Origin: Aeromonas popoffii
GTDB taxonomy: Bacteria > Pseudomonadota > Gammaproteobacteria > Enterobacterales > Aeromonadaceae
Direction: 5' to 3'
NCBI RefSeq assembly: GCF_000820025.1
Contig: NZ_CDBI01000074.1
Span: forward strand, 1-64,000
Length of the DNA: 64,000 nucleotides
Notes under the pieces: generated by a model
The model's database searches: none
What the model was told of the DNA's origin: nothing
What the model saw: only the letters and a program-made list of their open reading frames with translations
Program-made: the position numbers and the translations under genes
Shown here: positions 44,393-53,554 of the stretch, piece by piece
How the letters are laid out: every line of letters starts with the position of its first letter
Position numbering within the stretch: position 1 is the first letter of the stretch

Positions 44393-44417
44393 CGCCCCGA
44401 ACACCCTGTGCGGGGCG
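44393..44417 (+). terminator. Hairpin after xdhC
   Basis: CGCCCCG pairs with CGGGGCG over an 11-base loop, 12 bp after the stop, with no T run. Probably the end of xdhABC. Confidence 0.45.
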
Positions 44418-44938
44418 GCTATGTTGGGGACATGCCTGCTCCCGATATAACCGCCAGCAAGGCGGCATCTGGCGGCCATGCAAACAAAGGAGAGGGGGCC
44501 TGGAAAACATTATTTTGGTTGTCTCATATTAAGGGTGTGATATTTATCCATAGGAGGTCGGGAGTATTTTCGCCCGGCGACACAGGGGCGCCATATGGTC
44601 GGGTATCATCTGCCGTCGTCGCTATTTCCACCTTATTGTCCCGTGAATGGCCGCTCGCGATTCGGCCTGGGTATCGTTGGCGTGCTCCTTTCTCAAGCTG
44701 CTGTTTTTTATTGCTATGTCAGCCAGTGTCGCCATCTTGTGCGCCGTTACGGGATATTGGTGGCCGCAAATGCCAATGGTCGAGCGCCGCTCATCTTGTG
44801 GCAGACGTGTCACTTGAAAACATTATTTTTTCGTCACCTGCTCGCAACAATTTTCTGTCATTGTTAGCCAGCTCGCGGCGGCCCGCATAACGCGGGGCAC
44901 CAATAACATATCTGCTAATAAGAAAAGGAACATTGGCT
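44418..44938. other. Non-coding region before the nuclease gene
   Basis: About 520 bp with no supported ORF. It holds a 14-bp direct repeat, GAAAACATTATTTT, at 44503-44516 and 44816-44829, in AT-rich patches. The second copy is about 110 bp upstream of the nuclease gene and could belong to its control region. Confidence 0.4.
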
Positions 44939-47900
44939 ATGTCAGGAAGACACTCTCTGGTGGCGCTCGCGGTCGGGTTGGCGCTATCAGGACAGGTACA
45001 GGCACAACTGCTGATCAGCGAATATCTGGAAGGATCCAGTAACAACAAGGCGGTGGAGCTGAGCAATCTGGGCGCGGCTCCCGTCGCGCTCTCTCAATAC
45101 CGGCTGGCGCTCTATGCCAACGGCAAACCTCTCACCGATGCCCCCACCAACAGCCTGGCGCTGCAAGGCACCCTCGCCCCGGGCGCCAGCCTGGTGCTGG
45201 CCAACCCTTCCGCCAACGCCGAGATCCTGGCCAAGGCCAATCAGACCAGCGGCAATCTGGTGTTCAACGGTGACGACGCCCTGGTGCTCTATCACGGCAG
45301 CGAGATAGTGGACAGCTTAGGGCAAGTGGGGGTGGATCCGGGCACGGCCTGGGTGTCTGGCAGCGTCTCGACCCTGGACATGACGCTGCGCCGCAAGGCC
45401 ACCGTCACCACGGGCCGGACTGATGCGGCTGGCCCCTTCAATCCGGCGCTTGAATACGTGGCCGCCGCCAAGGATGACGCCAGCGGCCTGGGTTGCAGTG
45501 GCGATGGTCCCTGCGATGGCCCTCTGCCCCCGGCCTTCGTCTGCCCGATCAATCAGCTGATACCCGTGCCTGCCATTCAGGGCCCGGGCAGCAGCAGCCC
45601 GCTGGTGCCGACTGGCAAGTTTGAATCCGAGCAGACCTATGCCACTCGTGGTGTGGTCACTCAGGTGGTAAACGGTCTCTACAAGGGCTTCTTCATTCAG
45701 GACCTGCAAGGGGATGGGGATCCGGCCAGCTCGGACGGTCTCTTCGTCTACAGCACCCAGACCAACAGCGCCATAGTGCCGGGGGCCGAGGTATGCGTCT
45801 CGGGCAAGGTGAAGGAGTACTTCAACCAGACCCAGCTCAATGCAGATCAGCTGGTGGTGACCCAGCCCATGGTGGCCTTGCTGCCGGCGGTGGATCTGGT
45901 GCCGGTGGCGGGTGAAACGCTGCACCAGCTGCTGGAGCGCCACGAGGGGATGCTGGTGCGGTTGGTACCCGAGTCCAGCCTGGTGGTGACCCGCAATTTC
46001 AGCTTCGATTATGACGGCAAGCGCAACAACCTGGTGCTGGCTTATGGCGCGCCTCTCATCAAGTCGACCCAGAAGTTTGCCGCCCTGAGCGAGGAGGCGA
46101 GCCAGTGGGCCCTGCGCAACCAGCAAAACCAGCTGGTGGTGGAAACCGACGCCAAGGCGCCGGACGGCGTGCTGCCCTGGTATCCCGCCTTTAATGCCGA
46201 GGATGGTTACCTGCGCATCGGTGACAAACTCAATGGGCTGGAGGGTGCACTGGGCTACTCCTACAACCTGTTCCGGTTGGTGGCGAACAACCGCATCGAG
46301 GCCAGCCAGATCGATCACAGCGGCTGGGATCGGGTCGAGACCCCGGCGCTGGCAGAGGCGGGGGATCTGCGGGTCGCCAGTTTCAACGTGCTCAACTTCT
46401 TCACCACTGTGGTGGGCGGGGATGCCAACCCCACCGGCAGCAACCGGGGCGCCCTGACGGTGGCGGAGTTCGAGCTGCAGCGTACCAAGATCGTCAGCGC
46501 TATCACCCGCCTCAACGCCGATGTGGTGGGGCTGATGGAGATAGAGAACAACGGCTACGGTGGCAACTCCGCCATCGCCAATCTGGTCGAGGCCCTCAAC
46601 GCCGCCCAGCCGGATGAAGCGGATCACTACCGCTGGATCGCCTCGCCCGATGGCCAGCCCATCGGCACCGATGCCATTACTGTGGGGCTCATCTACCGGC
46701 CTGCCAGCGTGACGCCGCAAGGTGCCGCCAGCCTCATATTGCTGCCGGTGCAGCAGGCCGAGGCCTTGGACGCCAGCGGCAAGCCGGTTGCCATCAATCA
46801 GGGCATGCGTGAATCCCTGTTACAGCAATTCAGCTCGCCCAAGGGGGATGCGCCCCTGACGCTGGTGGTCAACCACCTCAAGTCCAAGGGTTCTGCCTGC
46901 TTTGAGGATTACCCCGACTATGTCAGCACCGATCCGCTGGATGGTCAGGGCCACTGCAATGCCCTGCGGGTCTCCGCTGCCAAGGTGCTGGGGGAGAGTC
47001 TCAAGGCGCTGAGCGGGGATCTGCTGCTCATCGGCGACCTGAACGCCTACGGCATGGAGGATCCTATCCGGGTGCTGACCAGCTATGATCCGGCCGCGCA
47101 GCCGCGCCAGATCATGAGCGCCTCCTTCACCACACTGGCGGGTCAGCCCTATGAGGAGAGCGGCAGCGCCCTTGGCAAGGGATATGGTTTTGTGAACCTC
47201 AATACCCGCTTCCATGGCACCGACACCTACTCCTACAGCTACGAGGGGGAACTCGGCAACCTGGATCACGCCCTGGCGAGCCCCAGCCTGGCGGCCAAGG
47301 TGATCGGTATCGAGGATTGGCACATCAACTCCGCCGAAAGCAACTTCTTTGAGTACGGCAGCAAGTACACGGGCCAGCTGGCCAAATCGGACGGCCCCTT
47401 CAGCGCCTCGGATCACGATCCCGTACTGGTGGCGATCCAGTATCCGCTGCCGCCTGCCGGGGTGATCAGTCTGGATAGCGCCGCCGCCAGCGTGGAGGAG
47501 GGCAGCGCTCTGAGCCTCACCGTCACTCGCCGCGATGGCAGCCATGGCGAGGCCAGCGTGCACTACCGCATCGCGTTTGGCAGCGCCGATGCCAATGATG
47601 TGGCGCCACTGACCGGCACCCTGAACTGGGCGGCCGGCCAGAGCGACAGCCAGACCATCACTATTCCGGTGAAGAGCGACACCCTGCGCGAGGGGGATGA
47701 GACCTTCACCCTGGAGCTGTTCGATGCCAGCGGAGCCAGCCTTGGTGAACAGCGCCAGACTCTGGTTACCATCAAGGACAAGCTGGCGCCGTCCACCATT
47801 GCGCTGGTCCATGCCAGCATGACGGTGAACGAGGGGCAGTGGTTTGCCGAGATCCCCGTGATACGCAGCGGCGATCTGAGCAAGCCGGCCCGCGCCCAGT

Positions 47901-48157
47901 TGGGCCTTGAGGGGATCACGGCGCGCTGGGGGCTGGATTTTCTGCCCTGGTTTAGCCAATCGGTGAGCTGGGCCGCCGGTGAGGGGGGCAGCAAATCCAT
48001 CAAGGTGCTGATCCTGGATGACTGGTTTGTCGAGCCCACCGAGCAGTTCAAGGTGAGTCTGCGCCAACTGCAGGGGGGCAAACCGGGCGTCGTGCAGGAG
48101 ACCCGTGTCGATATTGTGGACAACGACAAGTCCTGGTGGCCGTTTGGCCGTCACTGA
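44939..48157 (+). CDS. Secreted ExeM-type nuclease
   Basis: A 1072-residue exported protein. A signal peptide with hydrophobic core LVALAVGLAL ends at about VQA-QL (residue 22). A lamin-tail domain follows (about 22-150, LISEYLEGSSNNKAVELSN), then an OB-fold-like segment (about 220-330). The endonuclease/exonuclease/phosphatase domain (about 475-840) has VASFNVLNFF, the metal Glu in GLMEIENNG, VNHLKSKGS, LIGDLNAYG and the terminal ASDHDPVLV. Two Calx-beta-type repeats occupy the C-terminus (about 850-1065). ExeM-like enzymes degrade extracellular DNA and affect biofilm and nutrient supply. The C-terminus (WWPFGRH) lacks the GlyGly-CTERM anchor found in some relatives. ATG 44939 follows AAGGA; a TTG six bases earlier is possible. 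Confidence 0.9.
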   Translation: MSGRHSLVALAVGLALSGQVQAQLLISEYLEGSSNNKAVELSNLGAAPVALSQYRLALYANGKPLTDAPTNSLALQGTLAPGASLVLANPSANAEILAKANQTSGNLVFNGDDALVLYHGSEIVDSLGQVGVDPGTAWVSGSVSTLDMTLRRKATVTTGRTDAAGPFNPALEYVAAAKDDASGLGCSGDGPCDGPLPPAFVCPINQLIPVPAIQGPGSSSPLVPTGKFESEQTYATRGVVTQVVNGLYKGFFIQDLQGDGDPASSDGLFVYSTQTNSAIVPGAEVCVSGKVKEYFNQTQLNADQLVVTQPMVALLPAVDLVPVAGETLHQLLERHEGMLVRLVPESSLVVTRNFSFDYDGKRNNLVLAYGAPLIKSTQKFAALSEEASQWALRNQQNQLVVETDAKAPDGVLPWYPAFNAEDGYLRIGDKLNGLEGALGYSYNLFRLVANNRIEASQIDHSGWDRVETPALAEAGDLRVASFNVLNFFTTVVGGDANPTGSNRGALTVAEFELQRTKIVSAITRLNADVVGLMEIENNGYGGNSAIANLVEALNAAQPDEADHYRWIASPDGQPIGTDAITVGLIYRPASVTPQGAASLILLPVQQAEALDASGKPVAINQGMRESLLQQFSSPKGDAPLTLVVNHLKSKGSACFEDYPDYVSTDPLDGQGHCNALRVSAAKVLGESLKALSGDLLLIGDLNAYGMEDPIRVLTSYDPAAQPRQIMSASFTTLAGQPYEESGSALGKGYGFVNLNTRFHGTDTYSYSYEGELGNLDHALASPSLAAKVIGIEDWHINSAESNFFEYGSKYTGQLAKSDGPFSASDHDPVLVAIQYPLPPAGVISLDSAAASVEEGSALSLTVTRRDGSHGEASVHYRIAFGSADANDVAPLTGTLNWAAGQSDSQTITIPVKSDTLREGDETFTLELFDASGASLGEQRQTLVTIKDKLAPSTIALVHASMTVNEGQWFAEIPVIRSGDLSKPARAQLGLEGITARWGLDFLPWFSQSVSWAAGEGGSKSIKVLILDDWFVEPTEQFKVSLRQLQGGKPGVVQETRVDIVDNDKSWWPFGRH

Positions 48158-48182
48158 TAGGTATCATGAACATGCGTGATAC

Positions 48183-48205
48183 AAGGGGCCTGCGGGCCCC
48201 TTTTT
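48183..48205 (+). terminator. Intrinsic terminator of the nuclease gene
   Basis: GGGGCC-TGCG-GGCCCC followed by five T, 28 bp after the stop codon. Confidence 0.9.
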
Positions 48206-48268
48206 ACTGAGCATGATGGGGTTGGACAGGGTGGGTAGCCAGGCCAGATGAGGCGGCTGGCGCGTAAC

Positions 48269-48290
48269 AAAAAGGCCCATCGGATGGGCC
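48269..48290 (-). terminator. Intrinsic terminator of ycfJ
   Basis: Read on the minus strand: GGCCCAT-CCG-ATGGGCC followed by TTTTT, just downstream of the ycfJ stop. Confidence 0.85.
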
Positions 48291-48316
48291 TTGGGGTGCT
48301 CATAGGACGGGGCTTG

Positions 48317-48859
48317 TCAGGATTGACTCTGGCTGTCGATCACCAGCCTGCCATCCTTGACCGGTATGGTGGCGCCGGGGGCCTTGTCCATGCGGATGAC
48401 GCCTTCCTGACCGGCGAGGCGGTAGGTGACATCATAACCCAGGGTACGGGTGCTGCTCTCCTGCACCGTCTTGCAGCGTTGCTCGGTGGTGGTGTAGGTA
48501 TCGCCCGCCTGCATGTTGCCCTGCACCTGATTGCCAGCATAGCCACCGGCCACGGCGCCTGCGGCTGTGGCCACCTTCTTGCCGTTGCCGCCACCAAACT
48601 GGTGGCCGACTACGCCGCCCAGCGCCGCGCCAACCACGGTACCCAGGATCTTGTTCTCATCCTGCACCGGTTTGCGGTGGGTCACTGTCACGTTGCGGCA
48701 CTCCTGACGGGGTGTCTTGATGGTCTCGGTCACCGGCTTGCTGGCCAGTACCTCGGCAAACTGCGGTTGGGCTGAAAACAGGGATCCGCTGGCGGCGGCC
48801 GACAATGCCAGCGCAGAGGCCACACCGATCCCGACACCTGCCAACATGGATTTGTTCAT
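48317..48859 (-). CDS. ycfJ: Glycine-zipper protein YcfJ
   Basis: A 180-residue protein highly similar to E. coli YcfJ. An N-terminal hydrophobic segment (MLAGVGIGVASALALSAAAS) serves as signal or anchor. TPRQECRNVTVTHRKPVQDE comes next (about 50-69), then the glycine-zipper pair (about 71-113; LGTVVGAALGGVVGHQFGGG and AGAVAGGYAGNQVQG) and a C-terminal beta part with a Cys in TTEQRCKTV. The family is periplasmic or outer-membrane linked and tied to surface properties and biofilm; mechanism not known. Convergent with the nuclease gene, each with its own terminator. Confidence 0.93.
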   Translation of the reverse strand: MNKSMLAGVGIGVASALALSAAASGSLFSAQPQFAEVLASKPVTETIKTPRQECRNVTVTHRKPVQDENKILGTVVGAALGGVVGHQFGGGNGKKVATAAGAVAGGYAGNQVQGNMQAGDTYTTTEQRCKTVQESSTRTLGYDVTYRLAGQEGVIRMDKAPGATIPVKDGRLVIDSQSQS

Positions 48860-49473
48860 TTTGCGTTCTCCTGAAATGCATCACCTGATGCGGCTGTTGC
48901 TTGCCGCGATCTTGGCACAAGCCGGGGGATGAACAAGGTGGCCAGTGTGCAGGCACGACAAGCCCTGACTGCACTAAAAAGCCCCTCGTCAAAAAGGTGT
49001 CGGGCTTTGGCGACACAGGGCATGGAGGGCGGTTCAGCGGCTGGGCGGCATGTCACCCAGGTTCGGGTGGATGCGTCGCAATGTGCGATACATATGGACG
49101 CTTTTTATCTATGTTGCGTCAAGCCATCGCTATCGGGCTGCAATCTGCTGCCCCTTGTCCTCTGACGCGGGCGTGAAGGGCTGGCCTGCTCGCACCGACT
49201 CGTGCGGTAAGTGCTTGATAAATCGCTTTACTGACGGGAACAGACTGTCGATAACAGATCACGGCAAGCATTTTGCTTGGTCTTGTGGCAGAGAGGGTGA
49301 CGTGCCCATGAGTGACAGTGGCCCACCCCTTCTCGGCGCGATGCAGTACCGATGAGCCAGATAAAGCCGTCAGCATCTCGGGGCGAAGCAAAGCGATAAC
49401 GGTAATGCAGGGGCCATCCCGATGCGGCACGCGTTGGGATTGCAGTGGTCAAGCAAGTCGGCAAGGGGGACTT
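48860..49473. other. Non-coding region upstream of ycfJ
   Basis: About 610 bp. Short open frames exist on both strands but none has a ribosome site with coherent composition. An imperfect hairpin AAAGCCC...GGGCTTT lies near 48976-49008. It should contain the ycfJ promoter (minus strand); no clear -35/-10 pair stands out to me. Confidence 0.4.
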
Positions 49474-49662
49474 ATGTCGATGCTGCCAAGATGGATACAG
49501 CCGGCCGTACAGGCCGGGATCATTACCCAGCAGCAGGCACAGCGGCTGCTGGCCTCTCTTTATCAGCCCCTCGGTGAGGCGGCGCAGGAGCTGCCCGCCG
49601 ACATAGTCGATATCAGTCTCAAGCTTTACTGCTTTCGCCAGCAAGGTCGGGTGCGCCATTAA
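49474..49662 (+). CDS. Small hypothetical protein
   Basis: A 62-residue ORF (starts MSMLPRWIQPAVQAG) with AAGGGGGA at ideal spacing before ATG 49474. It is helical, with a Gln-rich segment (IITQQQAQRLLASL) and one Cys; no signal or membrane segment. I do not recognise it. The overlapping minus-strand frame is less plausible because it lacks a ribosome site. Located convergently with the YfcC-type gene. Confidence 0.5.
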   Translation: MSMLPRWIQPAVQAGIITQQQAQRLLASLYQPLGEAAQELPADIVDISLKLYCFRQQGRVRH

Positions 49663-49759
49663 TACACGAGTGAGAGGGTGTATCCCCGAGCCGCTGGAGC
49701 CGCGTGCCCCATAGCGTGCCACTTTTTGGGCCAGGCTCTCTCTGGTAGTGAGCGCCGCC

Positions 49760-51286
49760 TCAGATCATCATCACCTGCACCACCAGCATCAGGGCGCCAA
49801 AGCCCAGCACAAAGCCCACCATGGGCAGCACGAACTTGACCCACTTGTTGAACTGGATGCCGAGCATCTGCAAGGTGACCAGCACCAGCCCGGTGGGGGC
49901 GAGGAACAGCATGGCGTATTGCCCCCAGTTGTAGGCCGACACCACGATATAGCGCGGGATCATCACTGTATCTGCCAGCGGCGCCATGATGGGCATGGAG
50001 AGCACCGCCAGCCCCGAGGAGGAGGGCACCACCAGCCCCAGCAGGGTGAACACCAGCATCTGCGCCACCGCGAACACGGCGCCGTGCATGCCACAGACCA
50101 GATCGGAGGCGTAGGCCAATATGGTGTCCGAGATCATCCCCTGATCCAGCACCAGATTGACCCCCCGCGCCAACCCGATAATCAGCGAGACCGCAACTAG
50201 CTCCGATGCGCCCTGGGTGAAGGCCTCGACCGCCTCTTTCTCTTTGAGGCCCGAGATGAAAATAATGATGATGGCGATGGAGAGGAAGGAGGCCGCCATC
50301 TGCGGGAACCACCAGCCCGCCATGGAGACACCCCACACCATCAGCGGAAAGGCGAGGATAAACAGGGTCAAGATGATCTTGCGGCGCAGGGTGAAGGGGA
50401 CACTTTCATCCAGTGCCCCTTGTTTGAGGAAACGAGCGCGAAAGCTGGTGCGATCCTCATAGGTGTAGGAGAAGGCCGGGTTGGCCTTGAGCTTCTTGCA
50501 GTACCAATAGAGATAACCGATCACCACCAGGGTGCCCACCAGACAGCCGACGGCGCGAAAGATCAGCCCCTCGGTAAAGGGGATGCCGGCGGCGTTGGAG
50601 GCTATCACCACCGAGAAGGGGTTGATGGTGGAGAAGCTGGTGCCCATGGAGGCGGCGAGAAAAATGGCCCCCACGCAGACGATGGCGTCATAGCCGAGCG
50701 CCAGAAAAATGGGTACCAGTATGGGGTAGAAGGCGACTGCCTCTTCCTCCAGCCCACAGGTGGTGCCCCCCAGCGCCATGACGACGCAAACCAGCGCCAC
50801 AAACAGGAACTCGTTGCCCCGGGTCTTGCGAGAGAGCGCGACCAGCCCCGCGCTGAAGGCGCCGGTCTTGTTGATGACACCGATAAGCCCGCCCAGCACC
50901 AGAATGAAGACGATGATATCCGCCCCCTCTATGGTGCCCTTGACCATGCTGACCGCCACGTCGGCGAGTCCCTTGGGGGCCTGCAACAGCCGCTCATAGG
51001 TGCCGGGAATGGCGATGGGCTTGCGGATGGTGCCGCTGGTGAATTGCTCCACCGCAATATTGATATTGAGTTGTGCCAACGCATTCTGGGTGGCGGGTAT
51101 TCGGCTAATGTCGCCCTGCGGGTTATGGACCATCAGGGTGTTGTTGGCCTGGTTATAGGAGAGCTTGGAATAGGCCCCTGCCGGAATGATCCAGGTCAGC
51201 GCAATGGCCAGCAACATAATAAGAAACAAAATGGTAAAGGCAGTGGGAAATTGTCTGCGTGGCTGGGTATTCGGCTCGGCACACAT
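49760..51286 (-). CDS. yfcC: YfcC-family membrane carrier
   Basis: A 508-residue inner-membrane protein with about 12 helices, belonging to the YfcC/DcuC-type anaerobic C4-dicarboxylate carrier family (some members carry basic amino acids or peptide-like substrates). Typical signs are the first helix LLAIALTWIIPAGAYSKL, the loop GALDESVPFTLRRKIILTLF, MGTSFSTINPFSVVIASNAA (about 235) and VVPSSSGLAVLSMPIMAPLAD (about 420). The ATG at 51286 has GAGGAG six bases upstream; a longer frame has no such site. The substrate is unknown. Confidence 0.85.
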   Translation of the reverse strand: MCAEPNTQPRRQFPTAFTILFLIMLLAIALTWIIPAGAYSKLSYNQANNTLMVHNPQGDISRIPATQNALAQLNINIAVEQFTSGTIRKPIAIPGTYERLLQAPKGLADVAVSMVKGTIEGADIIVFILVLGGLIGVINKTGAFSAGLVALSRKTRGNEFLFVALVCVVMALGGTTCGLEEEAVAFYPILVPIFLALGYDAIVCVGAIFLAASMGTSFSTINPFSVVIASNAAGIPFTEGLIFRAVGCLVGTLVVIGYLYWYCKKLKANPAFSYTYEDRTSFRARFLKQGALDESVPFTLRRKIILTLFILAFPLMVWGVSMAGWWFPQMAASFLSIAIIIIFISGLKEKEAVEAFTQGASELVAVSLIIGLARGVNLVLDQGMISDTILAYASDLVCGMHGAVFAVAQMLVFTLLGLVVPSSSGLAVLSMPIMAPLADTVMIPRYIVVSAYNWGQYAMLFLAPTGLVLVTLQMLGIQFNKWVKFVLPMVGFVLGFGALMLVVQVMMI

Positions 51287-51740
51287 AAATGCTCCTCGAT
51301 AAAGCAGGTTCGGGCTCGGCGGAATATCGGGTCGACAGGGTTCCTTCGTCATGGGGCGGGAGTGCACAGTTATACTGGTAATGACGCGCTCGTTGGCGAG
51401 AAATCTGGCCTGATATTGAACATCCGGTAGATCGTTTCACACTGCAACCGTAACCCGAACGCTGTTGGATGAACATGGGGGCATGTTCGCTTTATGGGAT
51501 GGCTCACACAATGAATTTACCGCTGATTTTAATTACTGATATGTAATGTACAGCATTATGCAATAACTATTTCATTGCATAGGCAAGGTGACCTGCCTTG
51601 AATTAACGTCATGAACATAATGCGCAGTCAGATGAATGAAGTATCAGATAAACCGATTTTAACTAAACAGTGTTTAGCCACCTTCAACCTGAACTCTGTG
51701 CCATAAAATAAACAATGAAAAATCGGAAGTATTTTCCGTA
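51287..51740. other. AT-rich non-coding region upstream of yfcC
   Basis: About 450 bp with no supported gene. It contains a perfect palindrome CTAAACA-G-TGTTTAG (51663-51677) and many A/T runs. The yfcC promoter should lie at its left part on the minus strand. Confidence 0.4.
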
Positions 51741-51830
51741 AACAAGCGCATCATCTTCACTCACTTGTCCTTGCCCAAGACCACCACCGGCAAGGTGCAA
51801 AAATACGTGCTGTGCCAGCTGTTGGGATAG
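51738..51830 (+). pseudogene. 3' relic of an acyl-CoA synthetase
   Basis: One plus-strand frame reads NKRIIFTHLSLPKTTTGKVQ then KYVLCQLLG and a TAG. The LPKTxTGKxQK motif is the C-terminal A10 motif of AMP-forming acyl-CoA synthetases, with the acylation lysine. No other part of the roughly 540-residue enzyme is present upstream. The rest was deleted and the tail left between yfcC and the GGDEF gene. Confidence 0.8.
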
Positions 51831-51912
51831 AGAACGTCAGCGCAGTGGTAATACAAGCAGGAGGGAAAAGAGAAGGGGATATGGAGGGCCGGGAGCCCTC
51901 CCGTGGCGTTAC

Positions 51913-53214
51913 CTAGCATGCCTTGGTCGCGACACAGTTGCGACCGCTCTGCTTGGCTTGATAGAGCATCTGATCGGCGCGGGCATAGAGGCTCTCCATC
52001 GGTTCTTCTTTGCCATTTTCCACCAGTCCGGCGCTGATGGTGATGATCAGCTCATCGCCATCGGGCAGCGGCAACGGGCTTTGCATGACGTGAAGGCGCA
52101 GCCGTTCGGCCAGTGACGCAGCGGCTGAGAGTGTGGTATTGGGCAACCAAATGGCAAACTCGTCGCCGCCGATACGGGCCAGCACATCTTCACTGCGCAG
52201 CACCGATAACATGACCTTGCCCAGATGAACCAGCGCGCTATCCCCCAGCGGGTGGCCATAACGATCGTTGATGCACTTGAACTGATCCACGTCCAGCACT
52301 ACCAGCACAGAGGTGAGGTGGTGGCGGGCATTCAGACTCAGGTTCTTTTCGCACACCTCAAAGAAGAAGCGGCGATTATAGAGACCGGTGAGACCGTCTC
52401 GCACTGACTGCTGATGCAGTTGCTCCTTGAGCTGGTGCAGTTCGGTGATATCGGAGGCTATCCCGATCAAGGTTGGTGTGCCATCGGCCAGCAGAAAGGG
52501 CACCTTGACGGACCAATAGTAGTGCTGCTTGCCCTCGATGTCGGTCAGCATCTCTTCCCCGGCTTGCAGTTCACCGGTTTCAAATACCGGGTTATCCAGC
52601 CGCCTTGGCTGGCAGGCACTGGTTGGTGGAAACAGATCATCATCGCGTCGGTTGATGATCTGCTCGGCAGGCATGCCCAGCAGGTCGGAGACCTTTTGAT
52701 TGACGTAGAGAAAGCGGTGCTCACTGTCTTTCATATAGATAAGGGCATCCACGTTGGCGAGGACAATCTCCAGCAACTGGTGCTGCTCCGCCAGGCGCGC
52801 CTCGATCAGCTTGTGTTCGGTGATATCGGTGGAGATACCGCACAGGCCGATCAGGTCGCCATCCCGGTCATATATGGGCTTTTTGACGGTCCAGTAGAAC
52901 CGCTTTTCACCTGTGGTGTTGAGGTAGTTGATCTCCTCTCGGGCGAGGGCGACCTGCTGATCCAGCACCAGCCGGTCGTTGCGCGCAATGGCATCCGATA
53001 ATGCAAGATCAAAAAAGGCCCGATCATCCTGCCCCTGCAACTCGGCAAGGGTACACCCAAAGAGATCCAGCACCGCCTGATTGGCATAGGTGTAACGGCC
53101 CTCCAAATCCTTGGTAAAGAGGTAAGCATCCGTCTCGTTGAAGATGGATTTGAGGTGATCCAGCTCATGCTGCAACCGGGTGGGGAAGGGGTCATCCTTC
53201 ATGGGGTTGGCCAT
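51913..53214 (-). CDS. PAS-PAS-GGDEF diguanylate cyclase
   Basis: A 433-residue protein with two PAS/PAC units (about 15-135, ending GLCGISTDITEHKL, and about 140-260, ending IGIASDITELHQL) and a GGDEF domain (about 270-430). The active site is RIGGDEFA (GGDEF at 349-353) and the inhibitory I-site RxxD is RSED at 340-343, so the enzyme should make c-di-GMP and be product-inhibited. No membrane segment, so PAS domains sense a cytoplasmic cue. An alternative start is four codons later (53202), with AAGGA upstream. Neighbours give no clear target. Confidence 0.93.
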   Translation of the reverse strand: MANPMKDDPFPTRLQHELDHLKSIFNETDAYLFTKDLEGRYTYANQAVLDLFGCTLAELQGQDDRAFFDLALSDAIARNDRLVLDQQVALAREEINYLNTTGEKRFYWTVKKPIYDRDGDLIGLCGISTDITEHKLIEARLAEQHQLLEIVLANVDALIYMKDSEHRFLYVNQKVSDLLGMPAEQIINRRDDDLFPPTSACQPRRLDNPVFETGELQAGEEMLTDIEGKQHYYWSVKVPFLLADGTPTLIGIASDITELHQLKEQLHQQSVRDGLTGLYNRRFFFEVCEKNLSLNARHHLTSVLVVLDVDQFKCINDRYGHPLGDSALVHLGKVMLSVLRSEDVLARIGGDEFAIWLPNTTLSAAASLAERLRLHVMQSPLPLPDGDELIITISAGLVENGKEEPMESLYARADQMLYQAKQSGRNCVATKAC

Positions 53215-53554
53215 CCTTGAACAATGGGACCTGTGTATACGGGGCCAATATGTATCAACTGTTTTAAATTAAGCACTGATCCCGACATATTTCGCGATTA
53301 TTTCCGCGACTTTTGCGTTATGTCACAAGATCGCGCGATTGACGAGTTGCCGCCATAAATCCACTGGATTCAAATGTTTTCATTCGATTCCTATCCTGCT
53401 TGTCACTCCCCATTGCTCTCTCTGTCGGTGATTTACTACGTTGGCCACATATGGGCGTCCAAGTGGTTAAAAGGGAAGCAAACAGGTCTTTAATCAATTT
53501 TTTCCAAGATGACCCTGTTATCATCCCCATACGATTGGTTTGGAGAGTGGCGGG
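53215..53554. other. Intergenic region between divergent GGDEF and KAP genes
   Basis: About 340 bp with no supported ORF. Repeated CGCGA-type words occur at 53290-53350. Promoters for both divergent genes are expected; no strong consensus is evident. Confidence 0.4.

Noticed and set aside
45317-48154. Two long minus-strand frames opposite the nuclease gene
   Set aside because: The plus strand encodes a signal peptide and a complete nuclease domain series; the antisense products are low-complexity.
49228-49722. A 164-codon minus-strand frame near 49.5 kb
   Set aside because: It overlaps the 62-codon ORF with a strong ribosome site and itself has none; composition is erratic.
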